Below, piece after piece: positions 49,430 to 61,282 of a DNA stretch of 64,000 nt; the stretch's first letter is position 1; each line of letters opens with the position of its first letter. Under the pieces are notes generated by a model. That model was not told the origin of the DNA and did no database searches. It was given only the letters and a program-made list of their open reading frames with translations. The stretch is from Tetranychus cinnabarinus. Its lineage: Eukaryota > Arthropoda > Arachnida > Trombidiformes > Tetranychidae. A program made the translations under genes and the position numbers. The stretch is from assembly GCA_022266195.1 (NCBI GenBank), contig WHVY01000009.1, forward strand, positions 124,001 through 188,000, read 5' to 3'.

Positions 49430-52400
49430 TCATATTGTTGACGTTGTGTCTGATGAATTTTCATTTGTAGGTTCCGTTTTAGGTAATTTTTGAGAATTTT
49501 CATCATTAACTGAGGATAACCCGTCTTCTTCAGTCCAAGTGGTTTCTTTTTTATCTTTTTTATTGTCATTGTCGCCCTCCTGAGCATTTGACTCTTCAGT
49601 TCCAGAATCCAATCTTCGTTTTCTAGGTCTTGGTTGCATTGGTTCAACACCCAATATTTTGTGTATTTGTCTGAAAGCGATTAATCGCAAAGCGTGCTGC
49701 AAGAGAGGTGAATGAAAGTAGAATATAAAAGTATTAAAAATTGATTCAAATTTGAAATAGTGCATGAAATTAAAAATGATTTAACTCGTTATTTCATTGA
49801 CTTTAGGCTTAAATTGAAATTAAGAAGAAATACAACAGCTCAAGGAACATAAAGACTAAACCTGTGCTCAGCGTCAACTTAAAACCTGCTAAGAAATCTC
49901 TAGATAATTGAAGTAAAAGTCCCATAATTTTTAAGCACAGGTTAAAAATGTGCACAAAAATTTTAACAGACTAGTCAACAAAGGAAGTATATTTGCAAGT
50001 TTGGCAGAGAACCAGAGACAAAGATTAAGGGATTAACTTAACCATGAAGAGATGAAATACCAAGAACATAGAACGAGACTGAAAAAAGAAAATAGGGAAA
50101 ACCGCAAAGAACAAAAGATCTCGGTATTGTTTCTTAACCTTCGATATGTACTCTAGAGAGCAAAGAGAGCAAATAAATGAAAAAGATAATAACTTCTGAA
50201 GTAATTATCTCTTTTCTATTAGATTTTTTCTCTAATTACACAATTACCTAATTCAACTTAGAAATTGAAGCTAAGATTTAATTTAAATTGAAATAAATTG
50301 AAAACATACTTGCGCTGAAGAGGTGATATCCTCTCGTTCTTGTCTAGTTAGATTAGCAAGTGCATCGGTTGGTTCTTTTTCACAAGGATCCATTAATCCA
50401 GCTCCTCCAGGTAACAACAGCCCTGAAGCAATAGCTTCTAAGACGTGTCTGAATGCTTCTCCAGGATTTAATTGTTCTCCAGCACTTGAAATTACTCGTT
50501 CACAAAGTAACTCGACAGCCTAATTTAAATAAAAAGCAAATATAATTTCACGTAATGATAACTTTTATAGATAACATTTATGAACCATAATTACCCAGAG
50601 ATCAAGTTTTGACCAAGTTGGTAATCTCCTACAAAGATCTCGAATCAATCGTATGGTCATTGGGCATGGATGTAAATTAGCCACTCTAGCCTGCATCAAG
50701 TAAAAAATACAAAAAAGTCAATGGTTAGCATATATAAGTTCAGCAAAATTGAAAAGGAAGTTGAAGGATAAATCAGCTTTGAACTTTAGCTTATTCATAA
50801 ATTTATGTATAATCAATCTTCCAGGGCGATGAAGCTATAAAAAATAGATACAACTAATCTGAGGCTGCTATAAACCTTTATGGCCCCGGATTTGAAACTT
50901 TCCAGCCTCATGTCAATTTTGAATGATATTACAGACAATTGACAGAAAATGTAAGGTATTGAAAAATAAGAATTGGCTCATAAAACTAATTTAATAATTA
51001 ACAGATCTAACAAGTTAAATGTTGTTTCTGATATCTAACTGCGAAACAAACTCTGAAGTGAAAAGTAAAAAGGTATTGTATTGTAAAAATAAAGATGCTA
51101 AAATAGTTCAACATTGGGTATATTTAACTAGTAAATGATATAAACTATGACAATTAAAATAGCTATCACAAGGCTGAAAAGTAATCAAAGTCAGTCCAAA
51201 CCTGGTACCACTTAGCATGGCGAAGTGCAGCCAATGCATTTAGGCATTTTTGCCTGTCCAACATTTGCTTCGGTTCTTTAACCATCTCTAAACAACGGGA
51301 AAATGTACACAGGGTTAGATTACATTAACTTGACATATCAAACAGGAGAGAGCTTTGACGAGACTTAAGACGATTGGTATTAAAAAAAGATGATAATAAG
51401 CATGTATATCAATAGCAACATCCTGTTTTTGGTAGAGATGGCTAAATCCCTTTGGCTTCATTGAACATGTAGTTCAGGAGGAAGATAATCAATTTGATAA
51501 AAATTATCTCCACTCCCTTCCTACTGCTAGCCATATAAAAATTTGAATCCCACCCCCAAATGATGATGTCTTGTCAATCAATGCTTCATTTACTCAGTCA
51601 GCATTCACATTGTCCCCTCTTAGCTCTTCTTTCAACATTAATTCCATCATTTTTGCGACTAAATTGGCAGTAATTATTTTAAAAGATAGCGTCCAATTCC
51701 AAGATGATAATAATCCAGAAATATCAAAAAATTGATAAAAACAATTTTTTTTTGCTCTGATGAATTGTAGGAAGAGTTAGAGAGGGAGATGTGATGTGAG
51801 AAAAGAAGAATGAGGTTCATTTGCCTCCCTGAAAAGAATGGTGCTTAATTAAAGTTAATTAAAAGATATCGTGAGAAAGAAAGAAAAAATTTAAACTCCA
51901 TTGATGATTACATCAATAGAAAAGATTATGTAAATGGTCGCATTTTTGTCTCGACACAAGTCTCAAATACCAATAGTTAATTTCATACCCGCAGGAGCTC
52001 CATCCGATACGCTATTGTCCCTGATTGAAGGTGAGGTAAAGGAAACATTAACAGTAATTTGTGGCTCCGAAGTTGACATAACAGAAATCATAGCTTCAGC
52101 TAATTTGACTTGAATCTCGAATTTATCAGAGGGGTTCACCTCCTGGTCATGAAAAAAAGGAGAAAATTAATTAATCACAAAAATATCAGTCAACAAAAAA
52201 GTATCGATTTTACCTCAAGTTGTTTTGGTAAATGTTCCACTACTCTTTGAACTAACTGTACAGTTGGTTTGTCTGAACATACAATAACTAGATCAACTTC
52301 TCTATCACCAGATAAAAGTAAATTTTTGGCTAATGGTCCGATCCTCATTAGTCCTCGCAACATTCTATTAGATTGTACATCGTCGTTTTTCTCATTTGTT

Positions 52401-54936
52401 TCCGAATTTTGTCCATTCGTTGTCTTTTCTGCTTTATTATAACTTAAATTATCGTCTAATTGCTTAGAGTTTTCAGGATTTCCATCAGTTCCAGCAGTCT
52501 CTTGATTCATTGGATTGTTGGTAACTGATTCACTAGATGTGGTAGTTTGATCACCAGGTAAGTTGGATATTTCTTCACGGAATTCTTTTTTAATAACCTC
52601 ATTCATAGCAGCTTGTGAATCCTCCTTAGACAATTTATCATAGACTCCAGCCAGAGCTCTTTCAGTTACCATTACAACATGGTGAATTTCATCTAATTCA
52701 CTCTCAGATGGACAAATCTCGGAGTGTTTCTGGATCAAATGATTATCATCCCATGAACCTCCAGAATGTCCACTTCTACCTCTGAATGGTGCTGGGCCCA
52801 TCATTGGACCAGGTCCAACTGGGCCACTAAAGCCAGACAAGGGCATCATGTGTGGTGGTGGAGGAGGCGGGGGCATATGACGGTTATCATAGCCATAGCC
52901 TCCACCGCCAACTCCGACACCTACTCCACCTCCTCGATTAGGCGGTGGGTACCAACCATCATTCCAGTAATGGTCTCTTTGTTTATTATGGAAATATCTT
53001 CTATCTTTGGTTTCTTGAATCTTTCTTTGTTTTAAACTTGGTTTAATGTCTACGACTAAATTGGGGTCTACTTTCTTTTTATACTGTAATCTGTGACGCC
53101 TTCCCTTCAAGTGCATTTCTTTAGCATTTGGATCGTTGAAGCGACAATCACAAAGTTTACAGTGGAAGCTAACTGCTTTACTATCATCACTTTTAATTTC
53201 TTCAACGTAATCTTGTCCAACAGGTTGCGAGTCATTTTTATCTTGATCCATAAGGTTAGATTCTGCTGAGGCAATATATGAAGAATTAAGAGAACTCGTT
53301 GATTCAAATTGAGACGAGACAGCAGAAGGAGTAGAAGGGGGAGGCATAGGTTGGAAAGTAGTTTCTTGGGGCATTGAATCTTCTTGCAAAGGCTGTGGTT
53401 CATTTTCAGATGCACTACTAGTAGTATGAAGACGTCCACCACTGAGAAAATTGATCTTAGGAGTACCTAATACTTTAATTTTTCCAGTTGTGGCCGGCAT
53501 TTGAGGAATGGAGACCTCTGATGTTTTATTCAATCCAGATTTTTGTGATAATACAACAGGATCAGAAGAAGGAATTGGTTTACCTAGTCTAGTATGAAGT
53601 TTCAATACTTTTTGATGTTTAGAGCCTCTGATGTGAGCAGCATATGCATCATTGCCAGTGCAAGTTACATCACAGAGCCCACATCGAAGTGAGACACCAA
53701 CCGGCTGCCCCCTTTTATTAGGTGTGATTGCAGCACCAGTCTTCATCTGGGCTTCTTTTTTCTTGTGCCTTTGTCCATCCAAATGCTCCTTGTATGTTTG
53801 TGGACCGGCACAGCTAATTTTACAAACCTGAAATCGAAACAATCGAAAATGAAACATTCAGATATTAACATATTGGGGTTCATTATGTATAAGGTATTGC
53901 ATAAACTGATTGTTTATGCATATAAAAGTAAATCTAAAACAAGCGTAACATTTCTTACCTCACAATAATGGAGCTGTTGAACTTTAGGTGCTGTTTTCAT
54001 TTTATTAGTCTTAAGAGTTTTCTTAAAATTCCAATTTCCTTGCTTGTTTGAGGGATAAGCAGCCGTCGAAGTATTATCATGTTGAGCGACTGTTGACTGT
54101 TGACTATAAAGGGCAGCTAGATTGATACAGAGTGAATGAGTGAGTCAAGTTGACATAAAAATCAAAGGTATGAATGCAAAGTGAAATTATACTTACAAGC
54201 CGCATAATTTGTGACTACTGAATTGTATGTGTTCGTATAAGAGGTTGAACTAGCAGTATAAGGATACATAGTAGTAGTTGCATTTGCAGCGGAATATTGA
54301 TTAGCATCTTGAGTGTAAGCAACAGCAGCAGGAGCCTGAAAAAAAGATCGAGAATGCTACATAAGCATAGAAAATTTAAGATTAGGGATAAGAATGACAA
54401 TGCAAGTGTTTAAAATAAAATAAAAAACAAGCCGGTTAAATTAAGATATAACATAGGGAATCGAGAAATTAGGTTATCAGGGTTAGGTTATTATTGGTTA
54501 TCAGACAAAAGAAGGGGAAGACGCAAAAATAGATTAATAACGAGGCTTACACCAACTTGAGGTCGAGCATAGCCATAATTGGCAGCCATGGTTGCCCCTG
54601 TAGTTGCGAAGCCCTGATCATAAGATGATGCTCGTTGTGTAGCAGTATAAGAAGAAGCAACTGGGCCATGTCCAAATCCAGCTTGAGCTACATTCGGTGT
54701 ACTTAGATATCCAGAGCTGAAGAATATGAAGAAAACAATAAATAAAAGAATAATAAGGAAGAGTAAAGAGACAGAGAGTAAACAGAGAATAGAAAAGAGT
54801 GAAATGGATGAAATAAAAAAATTAGCTTAAGATGGAATAAAATAATTATAGATTGATGAAAAGGGAAATTGACACTTGATACACACCCGTACGTATTCCC
54901 ACCATGGGCGAAACCATAATAGTTATTAGACGTCAT
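49430..54936 (-). CDS. Zfr: ZFR (zinc finger RNA-binding protein) orthologue
   Basis: ZFR binds double-stranded RNA and acts in mRNA splicing and RNA metabolism. Ten exons join in consistent phase: 54887-54936, 54551-54716, 54197-54335, 53959-54116, 52214-53827, 51989-52142, 51202-51287, 50595-50690, 50310-50519 and 49430-49696. They give 979 residues. The N-terminal 165 residues are Ala/Tyr/Gln-rich. Three U1-type C2H2 fingers lie at about 168-195 (CKISCAGPQTYKEHL), 218-245 (CDVTCTGNDAYAAHI) and 392-418 (FNDPNAKEMHLKGRRH). A Gly- and Pro-rich stretch at about 469-501 follows. The DZF dimerisation domain runs from about 540 to 905, including LMDPCEKEPTDALANLT and LRLIAFRQIHKILG. A basic KRRLD patch is a likely nuclear signal. 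Order and spacing match human ZFR throughout. It is divergent from the gag-like gene at 55295. Confidence 0.96.
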
Positions 54937-55294
54937 TATCAAAATTTAATCAATAAACAGAACAATTTGAATAATAAATTAAAGACTAAATTCAGTTAAG
55001 AAATTAGATTCAAGATAATCTCCGGCTTGCCAAGCTTTTCGCTTTTTCTTTGCTCCATCTAGGAATCAAGTTCAAAACTATATTTTTTACTCATCAGATC
55101 GGCTGCGTTTTTTTGACCTCCGTGTTTTCGGTGTTTTTTCGCCTGTTTTCATCGTACTTATTTACCTTTTTTTATGTTCTTTCACCTTGTTACTACCACG
55201 TCCTTGCTTGTGACCCGAAAAGGGAAGAAAAAAACCCAAAACTACCAGAAAAACAACGTTCTGAGCTCTCTCCTGCTATCACCCCTGTCTCACA
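54937..55294. promoter_or_regulatory. Shared upstream region of ZFR and the gag-like gene
   Basis: The 358 bp between the ZFR start codon (minus) and the inferred start of the gag-like gene (plus) must contain the ZFR promoter. If the gag-like gene is transcribed from its own start, it would do so from this bidirectional region. The plus-strand half is pyrimidine-rich from about 55120 on. No TATA box is obvious. Confidence 0.45.
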
Positions 55295-56624
55295 ATGGCC
55301 TCAACATCTATCCACATCTTGGTAAGTTTTGTTGGAACTCTTTTCACAAGCCTCTTTCCTGTAGCAGGCAACAAATTACATAAAATAACTTTTAACAACA
55401 TAAAATAACTATTACGCTTTGTCGTAAATTATAAAATAACTTCTCGATAAATTAACTAATTGCTGATAAACTTACTTTTAGAGCAACATAAACGCTATAT
55501 TGGACGACAAACGAAAAGCAGTCTTAGATTTTATAAAATCTTTTGGTAGCATCAATGAGGGCAATAAACCTGTGATTCTCACTAGAATCCGTGGTATACC
55601 TTTTCTAGCCACCTTAGATGACATGTTGAGCTCAGAGGAATGGTTGAAAGTTGCTTCAGCTGAGGATATTGGTGTTTGTTCGCGTTTTGCGTCAGAGCTT
55701 AAACTGTGTCTGGAAGAAGATGACAATATTACTCTAGTGTTACATGGTCAAAACCTTAATGGCCTCTCTAATAACCAGATCCGTAAGATCTCCTGTCAAC
55801 GTTTTTCTACGCTAGCCCCACCAAAATCCTGGTTCAATGTTGAAGACATTGAAATTTGGCCTACCCTTGTGCTAAAATCTGAAAACCATAAACGTAAATT
55901 AGATAAAAATGCTCCGCTTAAAATGAGGTTACACATTGAACAACTCCTTAAAGAAACAGATTATAACGCTGGTGAAATCGTTGAGTTAGAGCCTGGTTAT
56001 GATAGTCTTAAGATTAAGTGTTTAGATCTCGCCAGTCGCTCTCGAATCCACAAATTTTTAGAACCCAAGCTTGAGCGTTGGACTATTATAGTTCCCGAAT
56101 TGTTCAACCCAATGGTTAGAATTGGACAGGTTAAAGAGAAAGCTGAAGACACTATGGGTCTTAAGAAATGGCTAATTAGTCTTAAGAAAAGAAATGAATG
56201 GCCTGACCCTGAGATCGAAGTAAAGATAGCTCATATTTATCAGCGAACAGGTTATATAGACGTTTTACTTGAAGTTACCCCAGCAATTAGAGAAAAAATA
56301 GAAAGGAAAGCTGGTATGGTAAATCTTGGTTACTCGTTAGTTCGAGCAACTGACTTTTTCAATATCAAGATTTGCAGACAATGTAGCGGTTACGGCCATT
56401 TAACTAACAAATGTAAATTAGTTTCTAGGTGTGCTTATTGTGCGAAAAACCATATACGAGTGCTTGAGCGCTGCCCTGCTGAGCTGGACAGAGGTCGACA
56501 ACGCTGTCCAAACTGTTGGCAAAATGGCCACAATGCATACGATAAAATTTGCCCAGTATATAAAACCAAACTCCGTCACGAACTTGAAAAAATTAATTTT
56601 AATTATAAATTAATTATGAACTAA
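55295..56624 (+). CDS. Spliced gag-like zinc-knuckle protein
   Basis: The long ORF (from 55482) has no early ATG: its first internal ATG is near 55623, past conserved-looking sequence. A perfect GTAAGT donor at 55322 and a CTTTTAG acceptor at 55480-55481 join the 27-nt exon 55295-55321 (strong ATG context, CACAATGGCC) to 55482-56624 in frame, giving 389 residues. The C-terminal third has three zinc knuckles: 307-320 (C-x2-C-x4-H-x4-C), 326-340 (C-x2-C-x3-H-x6-C) and 351-366 (C-x2-C-x4-H-x6-C). This is the arrangement of gag (ORF1) proteins of R1/I/Jockey-type non-LTR elements. An intron is unexpected in a retroelement ORF, so it may be a host-captured gag gene. No stop or frameshift interrupts it. 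It could instead be the first ORF of the adjoining element, with the splice a coincidence. Confidence 0.6.
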
Positions 56625-56977
56625 TTCAAACCCTAACATTATACTGTAAACAATCCACAAACTTGAACCTCTCTCTGGTTACAAACTTGAAACAACTTTC
56701 TCCGCTTAAACTGCATTCTGCTTTTAACAAGAAAATGCTAAATGCCTAAATAAACAAACTGTCCTTAAATTACAATTACTTTAAACTAAGCTCAATCCTG
56801 TTTTACCATGATTCCATTTACAGCCATTTGATCCTCAACCACTTTGAACTAATAAACCCTTGCTACAAAATCACAAGATTTTAATTAACTTATTACTAGA
56901 ATTACAGTTTTTGCTTATTGCGATAAGCTCTACCCTCACTTTCAAAAATAACGAGCAACTAAAAACTTTCCCACATC

Positions 56978-57859
56978 ATGCTTTCAAACCGTTTTACGAG
57001 CAATACAGCTTCTCAAGTTCTTCGAGAATTACAAGCCACTCGATTACACTGGTTCAATACCCAATCTCAACATTTCACTCCGGGTCTTAAACTTGTTTTC
57101 ATCTCATCATCTGGTTCAATCATTCGATCTTCCATTGAAATTGGTCGTAAAGTTCGACAATTACTTCGTCTCATCAACCGTCCTTCTCGCAAAATCAAGT
57201 ACATTAAACGTCGCTCCTTTCACGTTTACATATACCTAAACGCTGAAATCTACATAGACGATATCCGTCTCATCATCACACGACATTTATCGACCACACG
57301 AATCACCAACCTAGACCCTCAACCTCTTGCTATTCGTTTTACTGTTCCCAAAAACCTCTCATCTGCCTCTCGTGACACCTTAACTGAGCTACTTATTGCT
57401 CAAAATAATTGGAATTTTGACCGTGAAACTAGAATAACTAACCTAACAAACTCCGTTAATAACTCAACAAAAATTGTTCTCACCATCAGTGACGCAAACC
57501 GAGAAAAACTATTAAACTGTGACTACAAAGTGTCCCTCTTTAAATTTCTAGTTAGTGCTTGTGATCATATCGTGCTAATACTCTGTGAGAATTGCTGGTC
57601 CTTCGGACATTACTACAATACTTGCACAAATCCACCAAAGTGCAAACGTTGTGCTAACCAACACGACCTAAACGCCTGTGACTTACCCCCTGACGCGAAC
57701 CTCATTTGCTGCGCCTCTTGCTCACCGGATCCATCTCAACATAACACCGCTACCCTTGATTGCCCTAAACTACTGAATTACCTAGAGAAATATGTCTCTC
57801 GTTCCAAGCGCACCTCTCCCTGGCTCGTCCTCCCTTCACACTGGCCAACAAATGTTTAA
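56978..57859 (+). CDS. Retrotransposon ORF1 (gag-like nucleic-acid-binding protein)
   Basis: This is a 293-residue protein that would coat the element RNA. Its C-terminus has three zinc knuckles: 203-216 (C-x2-C-x4-H-x4-C), 222-234 (C-x2-C-x3-H-x4-C) and 245-262 (C-x2-C-x6-H-x6-C). The N-terminal 200 residues are basic in parts, with no clear domain visible. It shares the three-knuckle plan with the spliced gag-like protein just upstream, but the sequences are clearly different. The last 68 nt overlap the start of the polymerase ORF in another frame. ATG at 56978 is the first start in a frame that stays open. Confidence 0.8.
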   Translation: MLSNRFTSNTASQVLRELQATRLHWFNTQSQHFTPGLKLVFISSSGSIIRSSIEIGRKVRQLLRLINRPSRKIKYIKRRSFHVYIYLNAEIYIDDIRLIITRHLSTTRITNLDPQPLAIRFTVPKNLSSASRDTLTELLIAQNNWNFDRETRITNLTNSVNNSTKIVLTISDANREKLLNCDYKVSLFKFLVSACDHIVLILCENCWSFGHYYNTCTNPPKCKRCANQHDLNACDLPPDANLICCASCSPDPSQHNTATLDCPKLLNYLEKYVSRSKRTSPWLVLPSHWPTNV

Positions 57860-60800
57860 TTTCTTTCATCTTAACACTGCTAAGTCTTCCAGGGAAACAA
57901 AGGACATTTTTAAGATTGCTTTCCGTGGTAAAAATACAATCATATCGATTGTAGAAGCAAATCGCCTTGCATCTATTGACTTTGTCAGATCATCAAATGT
58001 CCTCATCAATGATCAAACTGTTCTTGCAATCTCTGATGATCTCACCTTTACGGCTTACGACATCTCTAAGCCTAACTTAATTCTTGCCTTGGTCACCAAA
58101 AAGAAAAAAGGTCTAATTGTTTGTTCAGCTTACATAAACCCAACTGATACCCGTGGACTCATCTCTACACTCATTGAAACCCTCAAACCTTACTCTCACC
58201 TTCCGCTGGTTTTCGCTGGTGACGTCAACGTGGAACACCCGTCTTGGTCTGTTAAACAACGTAACTCTACTGCTGCTACTTTTCTCGCCGACTTCATAAG
58301 AAACCATTCCTTTACTTTATTCAATCCTCCTCCCAGTGCAGACAGTTTCACTTATAAAAAAGGAGATCGCGTATCCTGGATTGACCTCATGTTTGGCAAT
58401 GTTAATTGCCAGTCATTTGATCTCTCCGAGATCGTCATTGATCACAAAGCTCTACGAGCTGTAGTTCCTCCCTCTGATATCTTTAGTAACCTCACGAAAC
58501 ACTTGAGTTTCAAAGCTAATTTTAAAACACTTAAAAAACTAACGATAGATTCTAAAATTGACATGTCTAACAATTTTGAAATTGATCAAACCTTTAAACG
58601 TATTCAGCACAACTTTCTTAAAAATGGGAAAAACATCATTCGCAGGTTCAAACATAATCTTAGAGTCAGGCGTCTAAGAAGGCGAATTAAGATATTAAAC
58701 AGGAATAATAAACATGTTTTTTCACCTGAAGTAAATGAAACCATAACTGAGCTTAAGAAACAAGAGAAAACTTTGAGAATGAGTGCTCATAGAAAATCTA
58801 TCAGATTCATGCTCAAAAATTTCAGACAAGAACCTGTGATAGTTTGGCGCTTACTAAACAAGCTCATTAAGAAACCTAATACCCTCTCTCAATTTGTTAG
58901 CGATAAATCTGAACGTCAGAAAATACTAAGTAGTTTCTCATTTAATCAGCCCCATTACACATATACAATTGGTGAAACACCAAACTGTCTCACTGAAGAG
59001 GAGATTGATTATCTGAAGGTAATGAGTTTCTCAAAACAATCTGGTTATGGAGACGACTTCACACTCAACGTCTGGCGAAATTTTTGGCATAACAACAGAG
59101 ACCTTTTAATTTCACTTATTGCTAAAACCTTTCTAAAAGGCTATATTCCCCAGTCCCTGAAAGTCTTCGGTGCCCACCTCATCCCCAAGCCAAACGGCTC
59201 CTTTAGGACCATTAGGATCTGCAACTTTCTCCTAAAAATCTATGATCGTATTCTTACCCGACGACTTAAACTTGTTTTACCTCGCGTCATCATAAAACGG
59301 ACACAATTCGCTTTCCAATCTGATTTGAACGCTCTTGACCTCCACGTCGTACTTTGTGAACAATGGTCAAATCAGAAGATTTTAATTTGCTTAGATGTGA
59401 GCAAAGCTTTTGATGAAGTCGAAACTGAACTTGCACTCACTGAACTAAAACCTTACATGAATCACTCGGACATTGCTATGATTCGACAGTTTATTCACGG
59501 CAGATGGCTTAGAACCAGGATTGATGACAAGTTCAAATTCAAACAAGATCCTATTGGCGTACCCCAGGGCTCTGCGATTGGTCCGCTTCTATTCATTTGC
59601 GCCCTCAACTCTGCTATTAGAAACCTCAAGATTAAAAATGTTAACATCTTGGCCTATGCCGATGATTTGTACATCATCTCTTCCAAGGAAAAACAAAACC
59701 ATGACATCGAAACTGTTAAACGCGAATTAGCCAGAATTAATCTACACATCAACAATGACAAGACTAAGATTATTGATCCCCTCCAACCTCATTCCTCGAA
59801 AGTCGCTGGCATTTATTTTAATACTCCGCCAACAATATCCATGATCGATAATTTAATTGCTGAAAATTCAAGCACTATTCAACAAAACAGTCTCATTATT
59901 CGCCAACTACCTAACCAACTCGGCAAAATGGTTCTGAATGCCCATCTCTCCTCACTACTCCATTCCATGCCCCTTTACTCCCTTCTCAAAAATCCAAACT
60001 ACATGGAACTAATTCTTAAAACTTCCATGAGAGTGAATAACTTCATGAAAACTCATTCAAAATCTCCGAAATACTTGTCTGCCTGGACACCAATTGTCGC
60101 TCTAAATCTTATTAACCCAACACACATCTGGGTTACTAACGCTTTGAAAGCAATACTACGATCCTCCTTGCATCTCGACAAGTGGCCCATCTCACGATAC
60201 TTTACTCCTTTACCTCTCTTCACTAAAAAACCCAACATGTGTAATTTTTATGACAAACAAACGAAGCAACCTATTTTCCCTCAAGCTGGCTACAAAATGA
60301 GAGGTAATATCATTCAAATCATCTCTAAACATGGCGTCAAAACCTACAAAGTTGAAAACCAAACTTCCCCTTATGCCAACCATTTTCTGGCTATTTACAT
60401 TATGGTTAATCTAACAAAAGATTCACCAACTACATATGTTATACCCGAACTTCTTACCAGATTCAGGAACTCTCCTACTGCCTCCTTTGTCGCCAACCTT
60501 CTGAATTACAATGCGAAATTTGTTTGGAACAACTGTGTAAAATTCAACGACTTAATTTTTTCTCGTGAGAAACCATTACTAATCAAAAACAATATTATCA
60601 CTACTGGCGCTTTTAATAAACTTATTGACAGCAAACTTCGCTCGACCTTTGAAGGCTTCTACAAAGATGATGATTCCACCCTCTCTCTCTTCTTCAAATT
60701 TGGGGTTGATGTTACCTACATGGACAGAATTGGTTCATTTAAACTTTACTACGTACTTAAACTCATCAATCAGCTCACTTTGAAAACTAGATTTCTAAAT

Positions 60801-61004
60801 TTCCGCAAGAAAAAAACACAAACAAGAGACCTCAAACACTATCTTTACGCTTGTAAAACAACTGCATCGCTCAGGACGTCGGCCCAGAACTTCTGGATCT
60901 TCAACGGACTTTATGGTGAAGACAATGATCGAATTAAAAACCTTGAGAAACTTCTTGACATACTGGACGCTAAACTTAACAAACTCGATAACCCAAATAT
61001 TTAA
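57792..61004 (+). CDS. Retrotransposon ORF2: AP-like endonuclease and reverse transcriptase
   Basis: This is a 1070-residue polyprotein for target-primed reverse transcription. Residues about 22-230 form an APE-type endonuclease with a catalytic Glu55 (VEAN), GDVN (143-146), SWIDLM (195-200) and IDH (216-218). The reverse transcriptase core includes HLIPKPNGSFR (462-472), LDVSKAFD (534-541), GVPQGS (589-594), and the YADD catalytic box (622-625), followed by NDKTK. No RNase H motif and no clear C-terminal zinc knuckle were seen, although the last 300 residues remain unassigned. All catalytic residues are present and the frame is unbroken. Clade placement (R1, LOA, I or Jockey) cannot be decided by eye. 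Translation may use reinitiation from the overlapping ORF1. Confidence 0.92.
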   Translation: MSLVPSAPLPGSSSLHTGQQMFNFFHLNTAKSSRETKDIFKIAFRGKNTIISIVEANRLASIDFVRSSNVLINDQTVLAISDDLTFTAYDISKPNLILALVTKKKKGLIVCSAYINPTDTRGLISTLIETLKPYSHLPLVFAGDVNVEHPSWSVKQRNSTAATFLADFIRNHSFTLFNPPPSADSFTYKKGDRVSWIDLMFGNVNCQSFDLSEIVIDHKALRAVVPPSDIFSNLTKHLSFKANFKTLKKLTIDSKIDMSNNFEIDQTFKRIQHNFLKNGKNIIRRFKHNLRVRRLRRRIKILNRNNKHVFSPEVNETITELKKQEKTLRMSAHRKSIRFMLKNFRQEPVIVWRLLNKLIKKPNTLSQFVSDKSERQKILSSFSFNQPHYTYTIGETPNCLTEEEIDYLKVMSFSKQSGYGDDFTLNVWRNFWHNNRDLLISLIAKTFLKGYIPQSLKVFGAHLIPKPNGSFRTIRICNFLLKIYDRILTRRLKLVLPRVIIKRTQFAFQSDLNALDLHVVLCEQWSNQKILICLDVSKAFDEVETELALTELKPYMNHSDIAMIRQFIHGRWLRTRIDDKFKFKQDPIGVPQGSAIGPLLFICALNSAIRNLKIKNVNILAYADDLYIISSKEKQNHDIETVKRELARINLHINNDKTKIIDPLQPHSSKVAGIYFNTPPTISMIDNLIAENSSTIQQNSLIIRQLPNQLGKMVLNAHLSSLLHSMPLYSLLKNPNYMELILKTSMRVNNFMKTHSKSPKYLSAWTPIVALNLINPTHIWVTNALKAILRSSLHLDKWPISRYFTPLPLFTKKPNMCNFYDKQTKQPIFPQAGYKMRGNIIQIISKHGVKTYKVENQTSPYANHFLAIYIMVNLTKDSPTTYVIPELLTRFRNSPTASFVANLLNYNAKFVWNNCVKFNDLIFSREKPLLIKNNIITTGAFNKLIDSKLRSTFEGFYKDDDSTLSLFFKFGVDVTYMDRIGSFKLYYVLKLINQLTLKTRFLNFRKKKTQTRDLKHYLYACKTTASLRTSAQNFWIFNGLYGEDNDRIKNLEKLLDILDAKLNKLDNPNI

Positions 61005-61282
61005 TATGAAACATCTTTCAAATATACCCTTTCAACTCATTTCTATCCTTAATTCAACCTTTCACTAGACTCTGTTTACTCGAAGACCTTAAATATCCTT
61101 ATACTATGCTCAACACACCTAACCAAAAGAGAACCCAATTCCTAAACCATAAAAATTGTATCACTCAAACCAATCTTAAACCTAAACAAAAACCCAAATT
61201 GTACCCCCTTCACCCAATCTGGGTCCTGTACTCAGGCCGTGACTTTAACCAGTCGTGGGCTATAGCTGTAACCTATAGTGGG

